From Sphingomonas flavescens (GTDB lineage Bacteria > Pseudomonadota > Alphaproteobacteria > Sphingomonadales > Sphingomonadaceae): a DNA stretch of 64,000 bases. The DNA lies in contig NZ_CP133016.1 in NCBI RefSeq assembly GCF_030866745.1, positions 2,528,001-2,592,000 on the forward strand, written 5' to 3'. Below are positions 8,125 through 15,385 of this stretch, in pieces (positions within the stretch are counted from its first letter, which is position 1; every line of letters begins with the position of its first letter). Under the pieces are notes generated by a model. That model saw nothing but the letters and a program-made list of their open reading frames with translations. It did not search any database and had not been told where the DNA came from. The translations under genes were made by a program, and so were the position numbers.

Positions 8125-9392
8125 CCGAAGCGGACGGTAAGCCGGCAAAAGAGGCCGGCGCGGGTCTGAGGGCTTATTATGCACTCGGTTCACTGGTGCT
8201 CGGCATTGTCGCGGGGATCTTCGCCAACGGATTAGGCGGCGGCTCGCGCGACAATGCGCTTGGCGTTGCCTCATTCGTCGGCACGCTGTGGCTCAACGGC
8301 CTGAAGATGACCGTCATTCCGTTGGTCGTCGCGCTGTTGATCGTCGGCATCGCCAAAAGCGCCGAAGCGGCTCAAGCGGGCCGTATTGCGGGACGTTCAG
8401 TGTTGTGGATCGTCATTATCTGCACCCTATCGTCGATCTTTGGCGCCATCGCGACCGTCGCCTTGACCGGCGTTTTTCCACTTTCGCGCGACACCGCGGG
8501 GCTGCTGCAGGTGGCGCTGGGCCATGTCGAGCAAACGGCATCAGGTCCGCTGCCTGGTGCTGCCGAGTTCTTTAAAGGGGTCGTGCCATCGAACGTGGTG
8601 GCTGCGGCCAGCAACGGCGATGTCCTTCCCCTGACGGTGTTTGCCGTATTGTTCGCACTGGCCCTCACCAAGATCGCGGCCCGCGGGCGCGAGGCCGTGG
8701 TGACCGTGTTCGAAGCGGTCGGGGAGGCGCTGCTGGTCGTGATCGGCTGGGTCTTGGCGGTAGCGCCAATCGGCGTTTTCGCCTTGGCCTTCACCGTCGG
8801 TGCGACCGCCGGAGGCGCCGCGTTCGCGGGACTCGGCCATTATGTGATCATCATCTCCGTGATCGGCATCCTCGTGACGCTTGCAGCCTATCCGCTGGCT
8901 GCGGTGGCCGGACGGGTTAATCTGGGCAGTTTCTCGCGGGCACTGATTGCGCCGCAGGCTGTCGCGATCTCAACGCGGTCATCCCTCGCATCGCTTCCCG
9001 CCATGCTTGCATCGGCGAAACAAATGGGCCTGCGCGACGAGGTCAGCGACGTATCGCTGCCGATCGCAGTGGCGCTGTTCCGCGCGACTGGTCCCGCCAT
9101 GAACACCGCTGTCGCATTCTACGTCGCGCACTGGCTCGGCCTCGAGCCGACCTTTGCGCAAATGGTCGCAGCAACCGCCGTGGGCGCGGTCATGAGCTAT
9201 GGTGCGGTCAGCCTGCCGGGCGAAGTGACCTACATCAGCTCGATCGCGCCAATCGCGCTGGCTCTTGGCGTTCCGATCGCCCCACTGGGGCTACTAGTGG
9301 CTGTAGAAATGGTGCCGGACATCTTCCGAACGGTCGGCAACGTTACTCATGACGTGACCCTCGCCAGCATCGTAGACCGAGAAACGCGTTAA
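8121..9392 (+). CDS. Dicarboxylate/amino acid:cation symporter (DAACS family)
   Basis: A 423-residue polytopic membrane protein with about eight transmembrane helices plus re-entrant regions, as in GltP/DctA. Typical family features are the Ser-rich hairpin ISTRSSLASLPAMLASAKQM (about 276-295), the helix with ATGPAMNTAVAFYVAHWLG (TM7 NMDGT-equivalent, altered to MNTAV) and the LPGEVTYISSIAPIALALG hairpin. It should import an acidic amino acid or C4-dicarboxylate with Na+ or H+. The start is TTG, overlapping the upstream stop by 4 bp, which couples it to the exported protein. Confidence 0.88.
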   Translation: MTEADGKPAKEAGAGLRAYYALGSLVLGIVAGIFANGLGGGSRDNALGVASFVGTLWLNGLKMTVIPLVVALLIVGIAKSAEAAQAGRIAGRSVLWIVIICTLSSIFGAIATVALTGVFPLSRDTAGLLQVALGHVEQTASGPLPGAAEFFKGVVPSNVVAAASNGDVLPLTVFAVLFALALTKIAARGREAVVTVFEAVGEALLVVIGWVLAVAPIGVFALAFTVGATAGGAAFAGLGHYVIIISVIGILVTLAAYPLAAVAGRVNLGSFSRALIAPQAVAISTRSSLASLPAMLASAKQMGLRDEVSDVSLPIAVALFRATGPAMNTAVAFYVAHWLGLEPTFAQMVAATAVGAVMSYGAVSLPGEVTYISSIAPIALALGVPIAPLGLLVAVEMVPDIFRTVGNVTHDVTLASIVDRETR

Positions 9393-9399
9393 TCATTTT

Positions 9400-9421
9400 G
9401 AACGGTGGCTGACCACCGTTC
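9400..9421 (+). terminator. Hairpin after the symporter gene
   Basis: GAACGGTGG and CCACCGTTC form a perfect 9-bp stem around CTGA, starting 8 bp after the stop codon. No run of T follows beyond GTCGATTT, so termination may be partial. Confidence 0.55.
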
Positions 9422-9588
9422 GTCGATTTGGCCATTCACGAACGACCCTCGTCGAGCCGCCGATATTTAGCGCGTGCTTGGTCGATGATGGCGCGAATTC
9501 GCCGCCGATTTGCGCGATCTCCACCCTGCGACGCGGGGCGACCCTCTCCATTCCCCAGCTGTCCCGCGTCGCAGACAAAGGGAGTTAC

Positions 9589-9939
9589 ATGATGTTCAAA
9601 GCAATCCCCGCAGCCGCTGCGCTCGCAGTCGCGGCCGTGTTGGTGGTCCCGACCGTAAGCCATGCGCAGGATACCCGCTCCATGGCTGTTTCCTATGCCG
9701 ACCTGAATCTTGCATCCGCCAAGGGCCAGGACAGGCTGCAGCGGCGGGTCAACCTTGCCGCCTCATACGTCTGCGGGCAGGCCGACACGCGCGATTTCAA
9801 CTGGGCGCGCGAGGTTGAGCTCTGCCGCACCGGCGCGCTGGAAGGTGCGCAGCCGGCGATTTTAGCGGCAATCAACAATGCCCGTCATCCGAGCGTCGAA
9901 GTTCTCCAGGCCACCTCGCTAGTCGTCACGGCGAAGTGA
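9589..9939 (+). CDS. UrcA family protein
   Basis: A 116-residue secreted protein. The signal peptide FKAIPAAAALAVAAVLVV ends at SHAQ. The mature part has SVSYADLNL-type start (MAVSYADLNLASAKGQDRL) and two cysteines (YVCGQAD and ELCRTGALEGA), the hallmark of UrcA proteins, small periplasmic proteins of sphingomonads and relatives with no known function. Start chosen at the first of two adjacent ATGs, downstream of GGGAG; the second (9592) is equally possible. Confidence 0.85.
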   Translation: MMFKAIPAAAALAVAAVLVVPTVSHAQDTRSMAVSYADLNLASAKGQDRLQRRVNLAASYVCGQADTRDFNWAREVELCRTGALEGAQPAILAAINNARHPSVEVLQATSLVVTAK

Positions 9940-9952
9940 GTCTCCTGTGCCG

Positions 9953-9989
9953 GCCGCCACGCTCCCACCAAGGGCGCGGCGGCTTTTTT
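9953..9989 (+). terminator. Rho-independent terminator after the UrcA gene
   Basis: GCCGCC (9953-9958) pairs with GGCGGC (9978-9983) and is followed by six T (9984-9989). It lies 14 bp after the stop codon and before the convergent response-regulator gene. Confidence 0.8.
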
Positions 9990-9994
9990 GCTGC

Positions 9995-10741
9995 TTAGCG
10001 GCCGGCAATCGCCCGCACGCGATCCGAATACAGTCGGCCGACAGGTTGTTCGGTCCCGTCCGACAGCCGGGCGATCCAACGACCCGAAGGATTGCGCGAG
10101 AAACCCGAGATGAAGTCCTTGCGGACGATCGCCGAGCGGTGCAGCCGCACGAAGAGTTCGGGGTCCAGTCCCTCTTCAAGCGCAGCCATCGAATGGTGGA
10201 TAAGCCAGCTGCGCCGCCCTACGTGCAGTCGCATGTAGTCGCGCTCCGCCGACACCCTGTCGACGTCCCGAGATGCGATCCGCACCAGCCCCGACAGGTC
10301 CGACGCCCAGAACTCTTCGAGCCATTGGGACACCTGCCCCGGCTGCTGTCCGGTCCGGCGCTGCTGGAGGTAGGCACGCGTTCGATCCAGCGCACGTTGC
10401 AGCCGGTTGGGATCGACCGGCTTCATCAGGTAATCGACGGCTTCGACCTCGAATGCGGCCACGGCAAACTGGTCGAACGCGGTCACGAACACGACCGCAG
10501 GCGACGGACATTGCGATGCAAGCGCCCGGGCGACGGCAATCCCGTCGCGGCCTGGCATCGCAATGTCGAGCAACAGCAAGTCCGGGTGGAGCGCTTCCGT
10601 CAGATTGATCGCGCTGTCGCCGTCGCTTGCGGTGCCCACCAGCTGCGCGCCTTCCGCCCGGGCCAGTAGCAACTGCAGCCGCTCCGCCGCAAGCGGTTCG
10701 TCGTCGGCAATGAGGACCCGCAGCGGTTCGGGCTCAGTCAT
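9995..10741 (-). CDS. LytTR family response regulator
   Basis: A 248-residue regulator. The receiver domain shows VLIADDEPLA (acidic pair), LLLLDIAMPGRDG (phospho-acceptor Asp, about residue 59), VVFVTAFDQFA and the conserved Lys in YLMKPVD. The C-terminal LytTR DNA-binding domain has SAERDYMRLHVG (about 176-187) and FVRLHRSAIVRKDFISGF. Translation starts within the end of the histidine kinase gene (8-bp overlap), so the two are made together. It probably controls a cell-envelope or stress promoter; target unknown. Confidence 0.93.
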   Translation of the reverse strand: MTEPEPLRVLIADDEPLAAERLQLLLARAEGAQLVGTASDGDSAINLTEALHPDLLLLDIAMPGRDGIAVARALASQCPSPAVVFVTAFDQFAVAAFEVEAVDYLMKPVDPNRLQRALDRTRAYLQQRRTGQQPGQVSQWLEEFWASDLSGLVRIASRDVDRVSAERDYMRLHVGRRSWLIHHSMAALEEGLDPELFVRLHRSAIVRKDFISGFSRNPSGRWIARLSDGTEQPVGRLYSDRVRAIAGR

Positions 10742-11960
10742 GCATTTCCACCGGCATGGTCAGCGAAACCTTGTAGCCGCCGCCGTTCATCGGGCCATAG
10801 CGACAGCTCGCCCGCGTTCCCCAACGCGCTTCGAGCCGCTGGCAGACATTGGCAAGGCCGAGGCCCGTGCCTTCGTGCGTCGCCGCCGGCAGTCCATCCT
10901 TGCCGCCATGTTTCATCCGATTGCTGATTTCGAGCGACATGCGATTGTTCTCGATCTTGCGCGCCTCGATGCGGATGAGCACGGCTTTCCGGCTCTTTGA
11001 CACGCCGTACTTGATCGCGTTCTCGACGATCGGCTGGAGGATGAGGGCTGGCAGCCGCGCTTGCTGGAGATCGGCGGGCACTTCGATCTCAACCGTCAGG
11101 CGATCAGGGAAGCGCGCCATCTCAATGTCGAGATAGAGCCGCTGGAGATCGATCTCTTCGGCAAGGCTGACGTCGGCGGTGGGATCCAGCGAAAGGCTGG
11201 TGCGGAAGAAAGTGGACAGCGCCAGCAACATGTTTTCCGCGCGGTCCGTACGACCCGTCATGACGAGCGAAGAGAGCGAGTTCAGCGTGTTGAAGAGGAA
11301 GTGCGGATTGACCTGGTAACGCAGTGCCCGAACCTGCGCGGCCTGCGCAGCGGACTCCGCGTCGGCAAGTCGCCGCTGGGCGCGCAACGCGGCCGCCTGC
11401 GCTTGGTTGGCTATGTAAAAGGCGCTCCAGCCGATGAAGAAGAACAGCCATGTGACGGCGATGTCCAGCGCCATGCGGACGCGCTTCATCGGGTCGATTT
11501 CGCGCATTCGCGGAACTGTCAGTGTGAGCGGCTCCTGAGCCGTTCGCTCGATACGGATCTGGTTGCCCCGCTCGACGACGGTAAAGCCCTCGCGCGCCTG
11601 GAACCGGAATTCCTCCTTGCTTTCGCGCATCCAGTCTTCGGCGGCCACCATGATGCTGCCGAGGGTCAGGGCGCCGATCATTGAGGAGACAAGTGCGATC
11701 GCGGCTTTGCGCCGGATGGACGATCCTTCGCCCAGTGTGCTGATCGCAACGTAAATGGCCAGCGTGATGACGATACCGACGCCAATCACGAGAAGCTTGT
11801 TTTCCAGCACCGTAAACGGATCAGCACCCAGGAAAGCACGGGCGATCACCGTCAGCGCATAAAAGGCCCAAAAGCCGACGATCGATTTCAGTGCGAGCGG
11901 CCAGTCGCTGAACCGGGCCGGCGCCACGGGTGGTCGTGTCATGAGCATTGGTACGTTCAT
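10734..11960 (-). CDS. LytS/YehU-type sensor histidine kinase
   Basis: A 408-residue membrane kinase. The N-terminal half has four to five hydrophobic segments (for example FTVLENKLLVIGVGIVITLA and LVSSMIGALTLGSIM). The His_kinase domain begins at LRYQVNPHFLFNTLNSLSSL (phospho-acceptor His in NPHFLFN, about residue 219). The ATPase domain has LILQPIVENAIKYGV and GTGLGLANVCQRL. This layout is that of the LytS/AgrC-like family partnered with LytTR regulators. It is coupled to the downstream regulator gene. The signal is unknown; there is no recognisable sensor domain besides the membrane segments. Confidence 0.92.
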   Translation of the reverse strand: MNVPMLMTRPPVAPARFSDWPLALKSIVGFWAFYALTVIARAFLGADPFTVLENKLLVIGVGIVITLAIYVAISTLGEGSSIRRKAAIALVSSMIGALTLGSIMVAAEDWMRESKEEFRFQAREGFTVVERGNQIRIERTAQEPLTLTVPRMREIDPMKRVRMALDIAVTWLFFFIGWSAFYIANQAQAAALRAQRRLADAESAAQAAQVRALRYQVNPHFLFNTLNSLSSLVMTGRTDRAENMLLALSTFFRTSLSLDPTADVSLAEEIDLQRLYLDIEMARFPDRLTVEIEVPADLQQARLPALILQPIVENAIKYGVSKSRKAVLIRIEARKIENNRMSLEISNRMKHGGKDGLPAATHEGTGLGLANVCQRLEARWGTRASCRYGPMNGGGYKVSLTMPVEMHD

Positions 11961-12098
11961 GTCCCAAAACTCCTTGTGCGCAAACCGCCGCCTGCCCGTT
12001 GGCAGAAGCGCAAATGCAGCCGGTCGAAACCCCCGAGGAACGCACGAGGCTTTCCAGTCGTTGGCCTGCCGAAATCTATACCGGATGGAGGATTTGCT

Positions 12099-12314
12099 GT
12101 GAACGACGACACGCGCAAGGGGAACGTCCCCCCGCCGGTAATTTCAGCGCCGCCTGAAAGCGACCTGGAACAAAAGCTCAAGAAGAACCCGCAAGACGCC
12201 GATGCGAAAGTCGACGTCGGCAGTGACGAGTCCATGGATGCGTCCGATCCTCCGTCAGCCACGCAGCCCGGTTGCGATCAGGGACCTGCGCCGTCCTCCG
12301 GATTTCCCGACTGA
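12099..12314 (+). CDS. Small acidic hypothetical protein
   Basis: A 71-residue protein starting at GTG 12099, chosen because GGAGG is about 10 bases upstream. It is rich in Pro, Asp and Ser: NVPPPVISAPPESDLEQKL, then DVGSDESMDASDPPSATQPG. I recall the DESMDASDPP-type motif from small sphingomonad proteins of unknown function, but cannot search. It has no signal peptide or membrane segment and is probably disordered. It diverges from the kinase gene. Confidence 0.6.
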   Translation: MNDDTRKGNVPPPVISAPPESDLEQKLKKNPQDADAKVDVGSDESMDASDPPSATQPGCDQGPAPSSGFPD

Positions 12315-12503
12315 GCGCCTAGTCGTTACGGTCAGGCCGTTGCAAATAATCAACAATCCACAGTTTAACGGCGCGCGGGCCATTTTTGCCTAGACGCTAG
12401 GACTCTCCTCTGATTCACTCTGAACGGGGGGTGGGACTGTGGTTAAGCAAGTTGCAACCATCAACGCCGCATGTTCCCGCCCGGGGTTAGAGGAGTCGGG
12501 GTC

Positions 12504-13055
12504 ATGATTACGCGGACCAGCCAGCCGGCAAGCGGTGCGATGCTGATCACGGAGATGAAAGAGTTCGCGGGCTTTTCGAAGGCGACGCAGCGCTACATCC
12601 GTCGGTCGCTCGACGTGGCGTATGGCCGCCGTGACCCGATCGAATGCTGGGCTCGCGACGAAGGCGAAGCCGCCTCGATCCGCGCGCAGGCACGTCTCTA
12701 CAAGCAGCTCGACCATCTGCGCCTGCAGGTCCCGGACGACAGCGGTCTCGACATGATCGAGCCGTTCGTGGGCATGCTGATTACGCTTAGCGCATTCGAT
12801 CTCGGGCAGGATCGTCTCCCGAACTTCGCTGCCTATCGCTTCTTGTATGAGCGCCTCATTGGCGCCTCGGCGCGGCCGTGGCTGCCGTCGGCCTTCTGCT
12901 CCGCTGCAGCCCTTCCGCACCTCCACCCCGATCGCCGCCGCACCTTGCTGCAGTCGATCAGTGAGAGTGCGGCCACTGCGCCGGGTTGGTCGAGCCGCGA
13001 GCCGGTGTTCTGGCCGGAATGGGTCGAGAAGGTCGACCTGAAGGCCGCCGCCTAA
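12504..13055 (+). CDS. Hypothetical protein, 183 residues
   Basis: An unrecognised soluble protein. ATG 12504 has GGAG 12 bases upstream; a longer frame reaches 12471. It begins MITRTSQPASGAMLITEMKE and contains an RRSLDVAYGRRDPIECWARD helix-turn segment and several hydrophobic helices (MIEPFVGMLITLSAFDLG, about 93-110). The ending has Trp-rich WSSREPVFWPEWVEKV. It converges with the HAD phosphatase gene, overlapping it by 4 bp at the stops. No function is proposed. Confidence 0.65.
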   Translation: MITRTSQPASGAMLITEMKEFAGFSKATQRYIRRSLDVAYGRRDPIECWARDEGEAASIRAQARLYKQLDHLRLQVPDDSGLDMIEPFVGMLITLSAFDLGQDRLPNFAAYRFLYERLIGASARPWLPSAFCSAAALPHLHPDRRRTLLQSISESAATAPGWSSREPVFWPEWVEKVDLKAAA

Positions 13056-13552
13056 ACGCGGGTCGCGGCGGTTTCTGCCGCGATAGACGGGAAGATTTTC
13101 GTCAGCTGAAGGATGCTGTCTTCGGCATTCTTGTGATGCACGAAGATCATGCCCGCGGCCTCGTAGGTTGCGCGATGCTTTTCACGATCATCGACGAGCA
13201 CGTCGCCGCGGTGCATGTGGCAATGCTTGTCCCGCGCCATGCAGGTAATGATCGGCACGCCTGGAAAATGGACTGCGGCCCAGGCGACCTTCTGTGGAGC
13301 TGCCCAGGTCCCGCGCGGCAGCCCGGTCAGGATCGTGGGATCGAGGTGTCGCACGGCAGCGAAAAGCTGCTGCGCGTCGGGCATCTCGTCCAGCCGCGCG
13401 TAGAAGTCCGGCGCCGCGTGCAAGCGTTTCCAGAATGCGTGCTGACCATGCTTGCGGATGTAGGCGTCGGGCGCGCTGCCCAGCAGCCTGCGCATGCCGC
13501 CATCGAAGTCGGCGAGCACGCCATCCGCATCGAGAAAGAGACGCGGCTGCAT
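13052..13552 (-). CDS. HAD-superfamily phosphatase, 5'(3')-deoxyribonucleotidase-like
   Basis: A 166-residue protein with HAD motif I LFLDADGVLADFD (nucleophile and acid Asp, about residues 7 and 9), motif II Thr in ILTGLPRG (about 75), a Lys in CMARDKHCHM, and motif III/IV DVLVDDREKH (about 125). Length and the DADGVLADFD pattern fit the NT5C family of 5'(3')-nucleotidases. The start ATG overlaps the TAA of the upstream 2H-like gene by one base (TAATG), so the two are translationally coupled, suggesting a joint role on a nucleotide or RNA end. Confidence 0.8.
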   Translation of the reverse strand: MQPRLFLDADGVLADFDGGMRRLLGSAPDAYIRKHGQHAFWKRLHAAPDFYARLDEMPDAQQLFAAVRHLDPTILTGLPRGTWAAPQKVAWAAVHFPGVPIITCMARDKHCHMHRGDVLVDDREKHRATYEAAGMIFVHHKNAEDSILQLTKIFPSIAAETAATRV

Positions 13553-13929
13553 TAAAAGCGCGCGGGCTCTAGGTTGATTTCGAAGGGCTTCGTTAGCGGC
13601 TCCCAGCCGCGGTCCCGAAGGACGTCGTTGCTCTCCCGCGCCCGGCGGCCTGCGCCGAGCGACCATGTAATGTGATAGGTTGAGCCGTCAGGCCGGTCCG
13701 TCGTGCCGTCGATCGCCACCGTGAAGCATTCGACGCCGGCCCCGTCGTCGGCCCGCCCGACGATCTGCGCGGTCACCTGCCGCGGAAGCGGCGTTTCCGG
13801 CGTCGCCCCGCTGTTCAGAGTCACGTGGTCGGCGACGACATTCGGATAAGCCGGTTCAAAGCGCGCCAGCAGCATGTCGCGATCTTGACGGTCCAGCTTC
13901 CAGCCCGTCACGATTTTCCGGTTTGCCAT
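13552..13929 (-). CDS. Small 2H phosphoesterase-like protein (tRNA-ligase CPD-like)
   Basis: A 125-residue protein with two H-x-T motifs, ADHVTLNSG (about 34-42) and TYHITWSLG (about 83-91), separated by about 50 residues. This spacing and the HVTL/HIT sequence resemble the cyclic phosphodiesterase domain of fungal tRNA ligases in the 2H superfamily, which opens 2',3'-cyclic phosphates. The segment RARESNDVLRDRGW follows the second motif. It is the first gene of a two-gene overlap with the HAD phosphatase. Family assignment rests on the paired motifs and is moderately supported; no substrate is known. Confidence 0.6.
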   Translation of the reverse strand: MANRKIVTGWKLDRQDRDMLLARFEPAYPNVVADHVTLNSGATPETPLPRQVTAQIVGRADDGAGVECFTVAIDGTTDRPDGSTYHITWSLGAGRRARESNDVLRDRGWEPLTKPFEINLEPARF

Positions 13930-13954
13930 GTCCGACCGACGCGGCGCGCCTCGA

Positions 13955-15352
13955 TCAGTTCCGACCGCTGATCCGCGAGACCAAGTCCTCGGCGAAATCG
14001 ATCAACGTATCGTCACGCGCGCCCATGATGAGGATGCGGTCGCCGCTCCTGGCTTCGGCAACGAGCGCGTCGCCAATGGCCGGACGCTCCGCGACATGAT
14101 CCGCCTTTCTGCCGCAATCCCTCACCTGCGCGGCGAGCCAGTCGGACCCCCGGTGCCGCTCCGTGGTGCCGCCCTGATAAACCGGGTCGGGAAGGAATAA
14201 TCTGTCATCGGCTTCCATGCCCTTGGCCAGGCTGTCAGCGAGTTGCTCGCCCATCTTCGATAGCGGTCCAAAGCCGTGCGGCTGAAACATGATGAGCAGC
14301 CGGCCCGGTTGCGCTCTGAGCGTGGCCAGGGTCGCATCAATCTTGTCGGGATTGTGCGCGAAATCGTCGATGACCGTAACGCCTTTTGCCTTGCCGACCG
14401 TCTCAAGACGGCGCTTCAGCCCTTCGAACCGGCCCAGCGCATTGGCCGCGTCCTCGATGCGCACACCGAGCAGCGAAGTGGCGGCGATGGCGGCGAGCGC
14501 ATTCGAAGCGTTGTGGCGACCCGGGACGGAGAGCCCGACTTCGTGCCGCGCACCTTCGGCGTGGACCGCGAAGCTGACGCCGTCGGACAGCAACTGCAAA
14601 TCCTTGCCCATGAAAGCGGCCCCAGGGCTGTCGAAGCCATAACCGACGACCTTGTCCGACCCTACGGCATCGGCAAGCGCGCGGGTTTCTGGGTCGTCGA
14701 GGTTAAGCACGGCCTTCTTCGCGGCCTTCAGGAAGCCGGCGAAAAGCCCCCGCAGTTCGGCCATTTCCTTGTGATCGAGGCTGATGTTGGTCAGCACCGC
14801 AACCTCTGGCCGATAGAGCGAGATCGAGCCGTCGCTTTCGTCCACTTCGCTGACAAACAGCGCTGGATCACCGACCAGCGCGCTGGCAAAGGGCGCGGAT
14901 GGCGTGACGAAATTCTTCATCACCGCGCCGTTCATGACCGTTGGTTGCCGATGGCATGCCTGAAGGATCCAGCCGATCATGCCGGTGACGGTTGATTTAC
15001 CGCTGGTCCCGCCGACTGCGACGCTACGCTGAGCAGCGTTGAGCAATTGCGCGAGGAATTGCGGCCGGGTGAGATGCGTCAGGCCTAGCTCGCGAGCGCG
15101 GACGACGTCCGGAACCGTGTCCTCGACCGCCGCCGAGGTGACCAGCGTCATGCCGGGCTGCAGCCCCGATCCGTCCTGCGCGAACAACTGGATGCCGAGG
15201 GAACGCAAATAGTCGAATTTCTGCGGCGTGCGGCCGGCGTCGAGCGAGCGGTCGGAGCCCGCGACCCGCGCGCCGCCGGCGCAGACGATGGAGGCGAGGG
15301 GGAGCATGCCGCTGCCGCCGATGCCGCTAAAGAAAACCGGAGTGTCGATCAT
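13955..15352 (-). CDS. Mur ligase family protein (MurC/Mpl-like)
   Basis: A 465-residue ligase with the MurC-like N-terminus FFSGIGGSGMLPLASI, the ATP P-loop VGGTSGKSTVTGMIG (about 112-126), the central domain motif LTNISLDHKEM (about 182-192) and the C-terminal domain with GRFEGLKRRLETVG and VIDDFAHNPDKI. Canonical MurC adds L-Ala to UDP-MurNAc, while Mpl recycles a tripeptide. This gene is not in a dcw cluster and its neighbours are not cell-wall synthesis genes, so it is a stand-alone paralogue of uncertain substrate. Confidence 0.82.
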   Translation of the reverse strand: MIDTPVFFSGIGGSGMLPLASIVCAGGARVAGSDRSLDAGRTPQKFDYLRSLGIQLFAQDGSGLQPGMTLVTSAAVEDTVPDVVRARELGLTHLTRPQFLAQLLNAAQRSVAVGGTSGKSTVTGMIGWILQACHRQPTVMNGAVMKNFVTPSAPFASALVGDPALFVSEVDESDGSISLYRPEVAVLTNISLDHKEMAELRGLFAGFLKAAKKAVLNLDDPETRALADAVGSDKVVGYGFDSPGAAFMGKDLQLLSDGVSFAVHAEGARHEVGLSVPGRHNASNALAAIAATSLLGVRIEDAANALGRFEGLKRRLETVGKAKGVTVIDDFAHNPDKIDATLATLRAQPGRLLIMFQPHGFGPLSKMGEQLADSLAKGMEADDRLFLPDPVYQGGTTERHRGSDWLAAQVRDCGRKADHVAERPAIGDALVAEARSGDRILIMGARDDTLIDFAEDLVSRISGRN

Positions 15353-15385
15353 CGCCGCGGCCCTAATCGGCGATCGACGGGAAGG

